The notes under the pieces: model-generated
Told to the model about the DNA's origin: nothing
Database searches by the model: none
The model's input: only the letters and a program-made list of their open reading frames with translations
Made by a program: the position numbers and the translations under genes
NCBI GenBank assembly: GCA_964017065.1
Contig: OZ024787.1
Coordinates: 2,554,482 to 2,618,481, forward strand
Direction of reading: 5' to 3'
From: Haliclona indistincta
Lineage: Eukaryota; Porifera; Demospongiae; Haplosclerida; Chalinidae
Length of the DNA stretch: 64,000 bases
Shown: piece after piece, positions 1 to 10,878 of the stretch
Layout: each line of letters starts with the position of its first letter
Position numbering within the stretch: the first letter of the stretch is position 1

Positions 1-136
1 TTGATCAAATTTTACACAAAAAATTATTGTTATTTCCTGTCCAGCATCAAAGGCACCACACGGACTTATTTTCACGAGCATAATATTGAACAGTCGATAA
101 CTTTCATACAGCACGAGCGTCGCCAACACGGGTTAC

Positions 137-3100
137 CTGAGCACTTTAAAAGCTTGATGACGCCCACGAAGCAACGATAAATCATTTAATGAGTTGCGCT
201 ATATGTGATTTATGGCATCCAGGCTGTGGTCTAGTGTCATAAATCATTGCGTAAACGCCGTAAAGCACTCTACCCCAACATTAAGTAATACTTAAACAAA
301 ATATAAAATTGGAGCTGCTTCTGAATTTGTATAATATTCAAATGTGAGCTGACCGTCCAGAAGAGGTGCTTTCTCGTCTGTTATATCAGTCCCAAGACCA
401 CTATCATATGGTGGTGGTAGAGGAGGAGAAATGATTGAGTCATTGCTGTCAATGGAGTTCTCCTTGTCAGGATTGAGGTTAGATGTAGTGAATTTACGAT
501 TGCGACGCTTGTTCCACCATTTCTGAGTTCAAGAGAGAGAAAAGAATTATTATAAAGAGAGAAAGAGAGGGAGGAAAGAGAGGGAGGGAAGAGATGGAGG
601 GAAGAGCAAAGAATGGAGAGAAAGAGAGGGAGGAAAGAGCAAAGAATGGAGAGAAAGAGAGGGAGGAAAGAGCAAAGAATGGAGAGAAAGAGAGGGAGGA
701 AAGAGCAAAGAATGGAGAGAAAGAGAGGGAGGAAAGAGCAAAGAATGGAGAGAAAGAGAGGGAGGAAAGAGCAAAAGATGGACAGAAAGAGAAGGAGAGA
801 ATGGAGAGAAAGAGAGGGAGGAAAGAGCAAAGAATGGAGAGAAAGAGAAGGAGAGAATGGAGAGAAAGAGAGGGAGGAAAGAGCAAAGAATGGAGAGAAA
901 GAGAGGGAGGAAAGAGCAAAAGATGGACAGAAAGAGAAGGAGAGAATGGAGAGAAAGAGAGGGAGGAAAGAGCAAAGAATGGAGAGAAAGAGAAGGAGAG
1001 AATGGAGAGAAAGAGAGGGAGGAAAGAGCAAAGAATGGAGAGAAAGAGAGGGAGGAAAGAGCAAAGGATGGACAGAAAGAGAAGGAGAGAATGGAGAGAA
1101 AGAGAGGGAGGAAAGAGCAAAGAATGGAGAAAAAGAGAGGGAGGGAAGAGCAAAAAATGGAGAGAAAGAGAGGGAGGAAAGAGCAAAGAATGGAGAGAAA
1201 GAGAAGGAGAGAATAGAGAGAAAGAGAGGGAGGAAAGAGCAAAGAATGGAGAGAAAGAGAGGGAGGAAAGAGAAAAGGACGGACAGAAAGAGAAGGAGAG
1301 AATGGAGAGAAAGAGAGGGAGGAAAGAGCAAAGAATGGAGAGAAAGAATGGAGAGAAAGAGAGGGAGGGAATGGAGAGAAAGAGAGGGAGGAAAGAGCAA
1401 AGAATGGAGAGAAAGAGAGGGAGGGAATGGAGAGAAAGAGAGGGAGGGAAGATCAAAGAATGAAGAGAAAGAAGAGCAAGGAATCGAGAGATGGAGGAAG
1501 AGAGAGGCTGCCAGGAAACATTAGAAAATTTTGTTTTCTTAAGCTAAATGAGTAGCATCGATACTTTGTAATCTAAATCACTACTAAGACATGTTGTATG
1601 TCCTGGGAACCAAACTTAATTTTTGTCCCTTGGAAATTAGCCAAAATTGTGAGTCATTTGTGACACTCCTGTTTAACCCTTTACAGTAGTTGATTTGGAC
1701 TCACTCTCAAGTAACTGATGAGCACCACGGCTGCAATATACAGGATATAGAGAGTTGGAAATATGGCCGCTTCGTAGATTTCAACCTAAAAAAAAAAGAA
1801 AGTAAGAGTGGAGATCACCAATCATGAATGACCATGTGATGTAATGGACTTTTGTGTTTTAAAAATCTCAATATACATGAAATTATTCTGCTCACACATC
1901 GAGACGCTTGCTCGTTTGAACTATTAATTGTCTTGCCCTCAATTTTTGTCAACGCACGCTTTGCCCATTTTAGAAAACTATCAGATCAAATCCACACTAC
2001 AATTTATAACCTTAAGCCTAAAAAATTATTTAATGTCAAAATTATGCTGAACTGATAGTGCAGTAAGTCTATGTGTCAAAGTATGGGTGTATATGAGATA
2101 GCTTACATCACCATCGAAAGCCACACCTATCACGGCTCCAACCACGATGATGTAGGCAACAATGTCTCGCATGAAATCGATCCTATCTGTAGTAACAAGA
2201 GCACACTAACATGAAGTACAGCAAGAACTGGTTACAATTCAAAAAGTAACAGAGACTAGAAAAAAGTTCTGTAAATAGCTGTGGAAATCACTGAACATCA
2301 GTGAGAGAGAAATTATATGGGTTGAGCTATAAAGCAGAAATGTAGATCTGAGCTAAGGTGTCATATTATAGAACCAGACATTCTACTGTACATGAATCAC
2401 AAATATGAACTATAATATAATGGTAACACCACTTTTCTGTTATTATGCTACTTTGTACACAGAGTTTCTGGTCTGGTTTGCACAATACCCATAGTATTGA
2501 AAGTAGAAATTACGGTAGACAAGTGAACTAGTAAAAACAGCATGAGCTTAAATAAACAAAATAAAAATGTGTGTATGTGTGTGTGAGTGTGTGTATGTGT
2601 GTGTGAGTGTGTGTATGTGTGTGTGTGAGTGTGTGTATGTGTGTGCGTGTGTGGTTGCATTATTGAGACTCGCCGATAGTTGTTTTGTCGATCTTAGCCA
2701 CCAGCAGCACACTGCCTAGTACAACAGTTGATATGAAAATGGAGGCACCGATCAGAGCACTGCATAAAGGAAGGAAAGAGAGAGAGAACAGAGGATCATT
2801 ATAACAACATGTTTTGAAATAAGAATATAGTCAAACTTCCCCATACATGTAGCTACACATTGCCTGTACAGTGGAAGTTGTGGAACCTGAAACATTAGCA
2901 TTCAGAGAATGTCAGGAAAACAAGCATTTGGGATCATGAATAGTGTCCTGTGGATAAAGGTTCCATCTTTTTCATATGCTCTTCATCAGGTGTTAAATTA
3001 AAATTCAGTTGAAGTGTAGTTGAAAATGATAGCATGGGGCTTGTCTGTAAAAGTTAAATCCAAGAAAACTGCTCTATAGGGCACATTGTAGTGGCGATAC

Positions 3101-5347
3101 TGTAAGCTTTGGTGTATGATTGTGTGTGTGTGTATCAACGTACCCCAGTAACAGAGCCAGGTCATCGTGTTGTAGAGCAGAGTAGGCTGTGAACACGTCC
3201 GGAGCACCTGAACACACACACACAAAGAAACAAATAATGCAGCAGAAGCACGTTGAAAATGTCCCAAATTCTCAAGTTTTTCACGGAGTGGTCTACCTAC
3301 TCTACCTTAACCCTTTAATTACTAAATTATCTTGCTGAAATTTTAACCTCGTAAATGCTGACCACTTCTATCGTGAATATCTCGTGTGTCTTTTGTGCTA
3401 CTGGTCTCAAATTTGCGTCCTTTTACAACAGTGAGTAGCCGCAATTGCCCACACTCAAGTCGGTCGATATGCCCCTCCCACTTCGAAAGTGAAGCCGATA
3501 AAGTGCAGCGACCTCGTCAAATTTTGCTCAAAGTTAGTACTTTGGGGGTGACTACTGAAAAGTACATACAAATAGCAGTGGTCTTGGTGAGTGTAAAATG
3601 TAGCCCAGGTCATAGAGAATGCGCAAAAATGTGTTTTCCGAGCACCCGAAGCCATAAAATGTCCAAATTTTCTTGGCAGCCATTTTGTTTTTCCTAAAAC
3701 GTTGTGGGAATTGCACTGAAGCCATAGAAATGCCGAAGCCAATACGTTTAGCGCAGGGGGCGCACTGAAAACCAGTCAATTTTGGGCAGTTATTTGTATT
3801 CTTCAATTTGGCTTAATTTTGGGATATTTTAGCACTTTTTCATAAAGTTATGTTGTCTGAAGTATGTATGACGCCAAATGGCGTCATTGGGGCTTAAAGG
3901 GTTAAATAGTCTCTTATGCTATTCAAAATGTAAGTTACAACTACAGTGGAACCTCTCTAAGGCGGACACCATTGGGACCAACAAAAATTGTCCAATATAG
4001 AGAGGGTGTCCTCTGGTCAGAGGTTTATTATACATTATGTGGGTTATATTTGGGATTCGGTAAGTGTCGATTATAGAGGGATGAGGGGTGTCCTCTAAGA
4101 GGGGTTTCACTGTATTATTGCTTGGATGTTTGAACATGCTCATTATAATTATTTGTGTGTATTGCGTGTTCAGTACCATTTCCAATAGCTAGCAGTGTAA
4201 TGCCGGCAATACTGGGAGACAGCTTCAGCTTATCAGCCAACAATGTCAGAGGAGGAACAAAGAAATAGTCAGCCTACAGAGACGAACGAGGAAACCATCT
4301 TCAAAATGCATCTACTTATGAATATTTTTTTTTACAAAATACATCTACATGTGTAGTTATTCTATTTGTGCAAACACGTAACATTCTGTATTATGACAAA
4401 CAACAAGGTATTTTAAAAATAGTTGACTCACAGTGGTTGCTAGGAGAGAGATGAGGTACAACAGCCAGAGAGCAAGCAGTATGTAACCAACCGGCTATAG
4501 AAAGAGAAGGGGGAAGGAGAGATACCATATAGTGGGAAATTATGGAGGGTAAAAATTTTAGCGAATGACCTGGATTTTGAGTATTGGCGAATTTAATTTT
4601 GGCACCCAGCGCCAGGCTCACGTATTATTGTTATAGAAAAAGCAGATTTTGGCAAATGCTTGTCGATTCACCAAATTCACAAAAATTTAGTCCGACAAAA
4701 TTTCTAGCCATACGGCTTTGTTATCATGTTGCAGGAAGCCTCCTTACATAGACATACAGTTAGCATTGTAACACTAGAATTGCTTCCTAAGCATGTATAG
4801 GTAAGCCTAGAGGTACATAAGAAGTGCAACTGTTTTGAAACTTCTTGTCATTAGCATGCAACTCGATCGTATGAAGGTAAGATGGATTTTTTGGGCGTGG
4901 CTAGAAAAAACAATGGCTACCATTAAGGCACAAACTTCAGTCTTTTAACTACTATAAACCAATCGATCAATGCCTGTATTTGCTTACCTTGACATGGGGT
5001 AGATGGCACGCCACGAAGCCCAGGTAGTTGAACAGTTGTACGTCGTCCGAGCAGAACTCGTACACGAAAGTGCAGCTGTCGTTCTTCGAGAGCGGGTGAG
5101 TGCAGTTTGAATTATCGACATCGTCATTTCCACGATCATCACCACCATCAGAATCACTCAGTGACGGAGAACTGATCGAGAACAGCTGCCTGGTAGTGTG
5201 TGGGCGGTCTTCTTCAACAGTCGGCACGCTTATCTTCTCCCTGGCGCTGCTTTTCGACCCGCGATAGCTTGCGTGGAGAAATACAACCAATAGTGCTGCT
5301 GCGATCACCACTACACGTCCCCATGTTGCTCTTCTAGGTACCAGCAT
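137..5347 (-). CDS. SLC8B1: Mitochondrial-type Na+/Ca2+ exchanger, NCLX/SLC8B1 family, 5' nine exons (gene continues left of window)
   Basis: Cation/Ca2+ exchanger of the NCLX family, which in animals exports Ca2+ from mitochondria in exchange for Na+. I assembled nine minus-strand exons: 4988-5347, 4432-4494, 4177-4273, 3144-3207, 2670-2759, 2107-2182, 1705-1785, 298-522 and 137-198. Every junction is GT-AG and phases agree throughout, giving 372 codons. Exon 1 has an N-terminal hydrophobic stretch (about residues 12-26), a Ser/Asp-rich linker and the cysteine pattern CTFV...C...YL...CHLP that precedes helix 1 in NCLX. Exon 2 is a membrane helix. Exons 3-4 join to form the alpha-1 repeat signature GNGAPD. 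Exons 5-7 carry more helices with the family word MRDIVAY. Exon 8 is a hydrophilic loop, and exon 9 (RNSLND..., ending AFKVL) fits the end of that loop. The alpha-2 repeat is absent and must lie beyond position 1. The exon 5 donor (GA|GTCTCA) and exon 8 donor (GTTTAAG) are the weakest. Confidence 0.85.
530..1510. repeat. 33-bp polypurine minisatellite inside NCLX intron 7
   Basis: About 950 bp of nearly pure A/G on the plus strand, built from a 33-bp unit containing GAGAGAAAGAGAGGGAGG then AAAGAGCAAAGAATG, with a shorter AAGGAGAGAATGGAGAG variant interspersed. It lies between the exons at 298-522 and 1705-1785 of the exchanger gene. Because the unit length is divisible by three and lacks stops, long reading frames appear on both strands (Glu/Arg/Lys-rich or Ser/Phe/Leu-rich); they are compositional artefacts. 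A polypurine-polypyrimidine mirror tract of this size can in principle form triplex DNA and can vary in length between individuals. Confidence 0.9.
2566..2655. repeat. TG-rich microsatellite (imperfect TGTGTGTATG/TGTGTGAG)
   Basis: About 90 bp of alternating TG with regular TATG and GAGTG interruptions in intron 5 of the exchanger gene, just left of the exon at 2670-2759. The Thr/His-rich minus-strand reading frame over it is an artefact. Confidence 0.85.
3307..3905. mobile_element. TTAA-flanked non-autonomous element, family T1 copy 1
   Basis: A 591-bp element (3311-3901) between TTAA duplications at 3307-3310 and 3902-3905. Ends are inverted CCCTTTAA / TTAAAGGG. A strong hairpin (GACGCCAAATGGCGTCA) lies near the right end. 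It aligns along its length with 51168-51740, so both are one family. TTAA targets and CCC/GGG ends resemble piggyBac-type transposons (established for that superfamily); no transposase is encoded, so it must be moved in trans. It sits in intron 3 of the exchanger gene. Confidence 0.8.
3944..4112. mobile_element. Small Tc1/mariner-pogo-like MITE
   Basis: A 169-bp element with imperfect terminal inverted repeats, CAGTGGAACCTCTCTAAG at the left and CTCTAAGAGGGGTTTCACTG at the right, flanked by TA on both sides (3942-3943, 4113-4114). The CAGTG...AACC end and the TA target are typical of pogo/Tigger-type elements. It is non-coding and lies in an exchanger intron. Confidence 0.75.
4523..4716. mobile_element. 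Inverted-repeat MITE relic in exchanger intron 1
   Basis: About 190 bp whose two ends are imperfect inverted copies: ACCATATAGTGGGAAATT at the left and AATTTCTAGCCATACGGC-like sequence at the right, each followed inward by AAAATTTT-like sequence. No coding capacity. The duplicated target site is not clear. Confidence 0.55.
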
Positions 5348-5465
5348 CTCGCTAGAACAGCTGCAAAGCCTGCAGCTCTAGGTCACCTGATCACGAAGCT
5401 AAGCTTACGTTGTTTTTGTGGGCGTGATAGCCCCGCCCCTCCACGTGGCTTTGTCAACAATCGCG
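5348..5465. promoter_or_regulatory. Compact bidirectional promoter between exchanger and LRR genes
   Basis: Only 118 bp separate the two divergent start codons. The segment contains a GC-box-like CCCCGCCCC (5431-5439) directly followed by a palindromic E-box CCACGTGG (5441-5448), and a further E-box-like CACCTG at 5385-5390. Divergent gene pairs sharing a short GC/E-box promoter are usually co-expressed; that part is inference. Confidence 0.55.
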
Positions 5466-5835
5466 ATGAGGCTCACGTTGGATGCTGTGAGTGAGCTTGC
5501 CGACGGAGCAGACGTGAGGAAGTTGAAGAAATTCTCAGCTACGCACAAGAACATTACTGCTTTGGACGATCTAAGGTGTGATGTGTGATGCTTGTAGTAG
5601 CTTGTTAACATTGTGTTTCCAACTCTGTAGTCCATGCTTGGAGCTGCATAGGCTTGATCTGGCTCATAATCAGTTAAAGAGCATCTCTGGAATACGTAAG
5701 TAGTGCATGATCGAGAACTTTCGACTAGACACTCCCTCTCTCATGCAGTCTATTGTTCTAGTCTTACCTGGCTAAGTGTCTCTCACAACAATCTGGTGTC
5801 TCTGTCTGGAGTGCAGTCTCTCACTGGACTAGTAG
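5466..5835 (+). CDS. Leucine-rich-repeat protein, first three exons
   Basis: Three exons with consistent phases: 5466-5575, 5631-5695 and 5749-5835 (GT-AG throughout; donor of exon 3 is GTTAGT). The product starts MRLTLDAVSELADGADV and runs into classic 22-residue leucine-rich repeats: LHRLDLAHNQLKSISGI, then LTWLSVSHNNLVSLSGV. The N-terminal layout (short helix, then SDS22/U2A'-like LRRs) is common in small intracellular LRR scaffold proteins; I cannot name the orthologue. Exon 3 ends in phase 1, so at least one more exon is expected, but I find no LRR-like exon up to 9,280. The gene may be truncated, or its next exon may be far away. It is transcribed divergently from the Na+/Ca2+ exchanger gene. 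Confidence 0.7.
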
Positions 5836-6060
5836 GTTAGTCCATTGATAGTGTTTCTGTTGCCTCGGTATGTGCACAATCTAGCCTATTAGTATGTGCA
5901 CAATCTAGCCTATTAGTATGTGCACAATCTATAGTTGTTAGAAAAAATTGTGTGCATCACGTAGTGTGTTTATAATAATAATTATTTCTAGTAGGTTAGT
6001 CCATTGATAGTGTTTCTATTGCCTCGGTATGTGCATGATCTATAGTCAGTTAGAAGAAAA
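5815..6060. repeat. Local duplications at the LRR exon 3 donor
   Basis: A 24-bp unit (TATGTGCACAATCTAGCCTA plus TTAG) is tandemly repeated about 2.5 times at 5868-5930. A block of about 50 bp starting AGTAGGTTAGTCCATTGATA and ending near TGCCTCGGTATGTGCA occurs at 5831 and again at 5991, so the exon 3 splice donor itself is duplicated downstream. Confidence 0.7.
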
Positions 6061-6157
6061 CAATTCCGTTGTGTGGAGGATTTAGTGTGATTATTATAAT
6101 CTATTAAAGTAGATTTCAACACATGTCTGTATTCATGGTATACTGCTAAATGCTTAT

Positions 6158-6275
6158 GTTGTGTATATTACATGTACTACTGCACTTGTATGTATCTATT
6201 GTAATTGCGTTTGCGTGGACTCTGTGCGACATGCTACTGTTACGGTAAGATAATGAAGTGTGTGTATAACTCTAT
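6158..6275 (+). repeat. Direct repeat copy 1 (pairs with 7307-7430)
   Basis: About 115 bp closely matching 7307-7430, including the almost identical stretch from GTATGTATCTATTGTAATTG through the CTACTGTTACGGTAAGAT end. It ends at a GGTAAGA donor-like site but I find no acceptor, so I do not call an exon. The two copies flank the element at 6504-7190. Confidence 0.65.
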
Positions 6276-6503
6276 TTCTAAATGCTCCATACCTGCTCCT
6301 TACACATGTGCAACTCTAAGAACGGCCCAAAAGTTGACAGTTAACACACGATAATGTAACGTATCATCTCTTATTAGTGTCTGATCATGTTTATAGTTCT
6401 ATGTTTGCAATGATCTCTATTTCTTCTAAAAATCAGATACTTACATACTTTTGTTGTTGTTATAATCGATTCGGGCACAAGTTCTTTGAGCAGCATTGTG
6501 GTA

Positions 6504-7190
6504 CAATAGGCCTTTCCACCGTAAGGGAAAATATGCAAGGAATGTAGCGCAACGTAATTCTGCGCGTTATGACGTCATTTACTGGAGTACCTTGGCGATC
6601 ACTACTACAGCGTTGTTTCTCTCGTTAGAAGTGCATTTTAGTTCCCTTTCATTGTTTTCCTAGACTTCCACCAAAGGCGAAGCTAGGACAATGATTTGCT
6701 GCTGAAACCGCAAGGTAGTAATGCCATACAGTCGAGTTTGTTTGCCGCCATTTGTCCAAAAACGTCCAAAAACGACTCTCACGAGGCTCCTGAGGAGTCC
6801 AGAACTGTAGTTCTAGCAAGACAACTTCTTTTTCAACTGTTTTACCTTGGCATAGCAACTATCGCTTTAACAATGAACTGCATGGCTCTCTACAGGACTT
6901 TCAAGACCGCTTCTGGGAGTCTTCTATGACCAAACTCAACACTCGTTGCTACTACCAACTCACAATATTACCATGTGCTTCTTCATAAATAGATATATAT
7001 GGCTATTTTTAGACTAGTGGGTGATGTATACAGTCTTAGCGCAGTGCAGTACTTGTTTGTTTCTGGCGCCCATGGCTCTGAGCGTACTCCAGCAAATGAC
7101 GTCGCTCGCCGTCACTGCTCATCATATCTCGATGAATTTCATTAATTTTTAATCAACATTCCTTATGCCTTATAATGGAAAGGCCTATTG
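6504..7190. mobile_element. Non-autonomous inverted-repeat element, about 690 bp
   Basis: Ends are inverted copies (CAATAGGCCTTTCCA at the left; its complement at 7176-7190). A second, subterminal inverted pair, GACGTCATTTACTGGAGTAC near 6570 and its near-complement at 7083-7102, shows that the arms extend inward. Short reading frames inside have no recognisable similarity. Target duplication is not clear. Confidence 0.65.
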
Positions 7191-7306
7191 TGATAAGTAT
7201 CTAAACACACATGTGTGATAGCAGTGGCTTTAGCAATAGTGTACAATGCTACCAATTGTGCAAAGACCAGACAATGAGTATCACATTAGACCAGACAGTG
7301 TCTGTA

Positions 7307-7430
7307 TTATTGTTTATGTTACTTGTACTACTGCGCATGTATGTATCTATTGTAATTGCGTTTGCGTGGACTCTGTGCGACATGCTACTGTTACGGTAAG
7401 ATGGTGTACATAGTGTATGTGTATAACTCT
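7307..7430 (+). repeat. Direct repeat copy 2 (pairs with 6158-6275)
   Basis: Second copy of the repeat described at 6158-6275, about 1.15 kb downstream, with a few substitutions and small indels in the flanks. Confidence 0.65.
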
Positions 7431-9280
7431 ACCTTCTGAACCATGCATCATTGCATGACCTGTCAACCACCATACACAAGGGTTAAGGTCTGCTTTGCTG
7501 CACACCAAAACAGCTTCTTAAACACATACGCCATACACTTGACACAACACTCAATTGACACACGTCATACACTTGAAACACTGCTTTGAACTGAGCCCAG
7601 AGCAACCATAATATTTTTAAGTGGCGTTGCCCCAACACCACTTACGAGGAAAAAACAACTCACTTGAGAAAAAACTCTGGAAACGACCCAATGCACAGAT
7701 TATTGTACTTAATAGAAAAGGCAAAACTACAGTGTCCTACCTACTCTTGTTCGCCTTGGTCTTATTCACTCTCACCTAATATCTGATAGCACAAAATGGT
7801 GTTAAAAAATAATAATGTACTGAACCTTCTTGCACATCATATGCCACTAGGATGGGAGGGTGGGGAATAGGATTGGCTGCACAATGCCTAGGAATGATTA
7901 ACTACCATACACAGCAACAATTTATACACACAACACACTACCATGCAATATTAAGCAATGTTCGGGTCTCCTCGAGATATTGTAGCTCACCATCAAGCAA
8001 AAGAGCAGAAGTATGCGATATTTCATTGACTGTACCTAGTTGTCTTGTGCTGCTATTGATACAGAAGCTCTCATATCATTCACTTGTAGACATACTGTAC
8101 TGCAATACTGTAACAGTGTATGCTTTCTTTGATTTATCAAATAATTTCTTGTCACGCGGAGACAACAATACAGGTACATTTGGATGTAGGAGAATGTAAA
8201 CCTCTAAAACAGTAGTGCGATCCCATTAATAATTGGATAAGGGATAAAATGTGACTTTTAGTTACAAGACTTAGACTCATTACAAGGTGCGGCCTAGCTG
8301 AGTGGTCAACATTGTTCTAATGAGTGGATATAGTACTCTCATTCTAAACCCAAATTCCTTAACCTTCTTATAAACTCACGATGTTTGCTAGACAGTGGAT
8401 ATGATCTTCATGTTATGTCTCTAAATTATGTGTAACTGATTAGGTGTAGCTCAACCCCCTTCAAAGAGCGAGCATGTATTTTCTATTTTGTCACATTACG
8501 GTTTAGTGCTACAAGAGAATGGTCAGTATCATGTAGAATAAACCCTAATAAAAAAGCAGTAGAAATATGTGCGATAACTCATTTCCACACATGAGTAGCT
8601 GCCAGAGGTCATCCCTACATATCATTGCCGAGGGCAGTGATAATTATGCAATCACACTTAGTGTTTCAGCCCGGGTTATCAGTAACCTACTATTGAATGT
8701 GATCCTGACCATGCTAGCCCTGCCTGCTTGCAAGTCTGGTCTGTGTTGACACTAGTCACTTGTGTAATGTGCACATAAACTTGCTGTGAAGCGAATCTGA
8801 ATATAAGCGGTTTGCTATACGGCTGTGCAACAGCTGCAGCCTCGTGAAGTAGTTAATGCTCCAGTATTATACTATACATATCTGAGTTACTTCAACATAA
8901 CGCAGCTGCTTGCAGGTTTTATGGTGAATTTTATCAAGCTAAAGTAACACTTGTTGCTAGTGTGAATGACATGTAAAAAGACACTTTGCAAACTCACATT
9001 ATTTGTGCTAGAGGTTACTTTACTGAGGGTAATGCAAAGCGTATATCTTTGGTGGCTTTGTCCACTGAAGCAAAGCTACTGTTCCACAAACACATCATGT
9101 GGGTACAGGTGTTACTGTTCAATATGTCTACAAGATTAAATGTTGACTTTGAAACAGTGATTGTGAATAGTTGCTAATAGGTTGTGATCTTATTGGTAAG
9201 CCACCAGCCCTTGCAGTATCCTGATTATTGTAAAGAAACAGTGTTTTGTCATATTCAGCATTTGTGTTTTAGCTATCAAC
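7431..9280. other. Intergenic stretch, no supported gene
   Basis: About 1.85 kb with only short reading frames lacking recognisable domains or convincing splice signals. A tRNA-like A-box (GCGGCCTAGCTGAGTGGTCA) occurs near 8291 but no B-box or acceptor stem follows, so at most this is a tRNA-derived relic. The last few hundred bases presumably contain the promoter of the gene at 9,281. Confidence 0.5.
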
Positions 9281-10477
9281 ATGTTGTCTCTACTAGTATC
9301 ATTTGCCATATTCAGTGCTGCTTGGAGTCAGACTACTTGCCCTAGTCTGAGGGCTATCCAGTATACTCAACATGAACTGGCTAATGCCACTGCTCAGCTA
9401 AAAAGCATAGTAGCCAGTTATGACCAACAGCAGTCAAGTGAGTCACTGACTAACCTAATGCAACTACTAGTGGCCAGGCAGCTGATGGCAGAACTAGATC
9501 ACAACAAGCCAGCTACTGAAGATAGTGCTAGCTCATCTGCTACTAACGACAGCTGTGACTGCAATGAGATTTTAGCAACAATGAAGCAACTAGAGGCTCA
9601 GTCTATGGACAATACAGAGGCGATTAAAAATCTAACAACCGGCATTCAAGAGCTGGCTCAAAGCATGGCTACTGGCAATGGCTATAGACCTTCTCCTCTG
9701 CTGCACTCTTGTGAAGAGATCAAGAACAAGTGGCCAGACAGCTCTTCAGACTACTACACTATAGTGGACACTAATGGTCGTCGTCGTCATGTCTACTGTG
9801 AGATGGAACAGGTTTGTGGCAGTAGTGGCTGGATGAGAGTGGCTTATCTCAACATGACTGATCCCTCAGAAGAGTGTCCTAGAGGCTTTAGGTTGTACAA
9901 TGAAAATGGTGTTAGAGCATGTGGCAGACCTGCCTCATCATCTGGTGGTTGCCAGTCTAGTGTTCAGTTCCAATCATATGGTGTACCATACTCTGAGGTG
10001 TGTGGTAGAGTCACTGGGTACCAGTATTGGTCGACTAATGCTTTCTACTATCTAAATGTTGGAATAAATTCTCACTATGTTGATGGAGTTAGTCTTACAC
10101 ATGGGTCTCCTCGTAAGCACATCTGGACCTTTACTGCTGGCTTGCAAGAAAACGTGCTTTCTAGTGGTGGTAGAACTACTTGTCCGTGCTCTCCAGGCAG
10201 TACGCAGACTCCTCCTGCGTTTGTAGGCAATGACTACTTCTGTGAGTCAGGGTGTCCTGGACACTATCAACGCCAACTATACACTGATCCACTGTGGGAT
10301 GGAGAGGGATGTGGTCTTCTCGAGACAGTCTGTTGTCAAGCTGCTGGTCTACCTTGGTTTCACAAGAGGCTCAGTGCTCCTACTAACGACAATATTGAGA
10401 TGAGGATCTGTGCTAATGGTAGCCCTAATACTGATGAAGACATCCCTGTCGGCTACTATGACATCTATGTCAAGTAA
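9281..10477 (+). CDS. Secreted fibrinogen-like domain protein, intronless
   Basis: 398 residues. A signal peptide (about residues 1-16, ending near SAAWS) is followed by a hydrophilic, Gln/Asn-rich, probably coiled-coil region (about 25-135), then a C-terminal globular domain starting near residue 143 (CEEIKNKWPDSSS). That domain resembles the N-terminal half of fibrinogen C-terminal domains: Cys-x-x-I, a Tyr-rich strand, VYCEME, GWMRVAYLNM. It then continues in a cysteine-rich form (GRVTGYQYWS, DGVSLTHGSPR, FCESGCPG, LWDGEGCG, PWFHKRL) and ends in EDIPVGYYDIYVK. I associate this variant with large sponge and cnidarian families of unknown function, probably lectin-like or matrix proteins. The start codon is the first in frame and gives the signal peptide. 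A 3' scrap of a paralogue lies at 10,879-10,941. Confidence 0.85.
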   Translation: MLSLLVSFAIFSAAWSQTTCPSLRAIQYTQHELANATAQLKSIVASYDQQQSSESLTNLMQLLVARQLMAELDHNKPATEDSASSSATNDSCDCNEILATMKQLEAQSMDNTEAIKNLTTGIQELAQSMATGNGYRPSPLLHSCEEIKNKWPDSSSDYYTIVDTNGRRRHVYCEMEQVCGSSGWMRVAYLNMTDPSEECPRGFRLYNENGVRACGRPASSSGGCQSSVQFQSYGVPYSEVCGRVTGYQYWSTNAFYYLNVGINSHYVDGVSLTHGSPRKHIWTFTAGLQENVLSSGGRTTCPCSPGSTQTPPAFVGNDYFCESGCPGHYQRQLYTDPLWDGEGCGLLETVCCQAAGLPWFHKRLSAPTNDNIEMRICANGSPNTDEDIPVGYYDIYVK

Positions 10478-10878
10478 CACAAGCTAGACTACTGTGTGTG
10501 GTGTGCATTAGAGTTCAATAGAAACGTCATTAGTGACAATTAGTTTTATTAGTTGTTAAAGACACTATAAACACTTGAATTTAAAACCATTAGTTAGAAT
10601 TTTGGTACTTGCTCATAATCAATTCTGTATTATGAGGTCTGCTATAAGAGCTGTAAAGATGCCACTGTCAGAAATAAGTAACTCGTTCTAGTAAATTAGC
10701 ACTGGTATCGTGTACCATAATAATCATAGTTAATATAGTACATGACGGAATTTGATGTGCTCACCCACTCACTGCATTCATCTTGAGCACAAAGTTGCAA
10801 AGCTATTTCTACTGTTCTCAGAATAGCAATGGGTAGCTTGGCTCAAATATACCACACATGTTCATGGAGGTATTGAAG
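10478..10878. other. 3' flank of the fibrinogen-like gene
   Basis: About 400 bp without reading frames. No canonical AATAAA is obvious; AATAGA near 10,517 could be a variant polyadenylation signal. Confidence 0.4.

Noticed and set aside
381..1524. Long Glu/Arg/Lys-rich and Ser/Phe/Leu-rich reading frames on both strands
   Set aside because: They translate a stop-free 33-bp minisatellite in several frames and lie in an intron of the exchanger gene.
2448..2660. His/Thr-repeat reading frame
   Set aside because: Translation of a TG microsatellite inside an intron.
6696..6929. 77-residue plus-strand frame with a hydrophobic stretch
   Set aside because: It lies wholly inside an inverted-repeat element and shows no domain.
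7211..7399. Possible extra LRR exon ending at GGTAAGA
   Set aside because: No acceptor site in a usable phase and no leucine-rich-repeat pattern; the sequence is a direct repeat instead.
8281..8370. Possible tRNA or tRNA-derived SINE (A-box-like word)
   Set aside because: No B-box, no acceptor stem pairing and no anticodon arm could be found.
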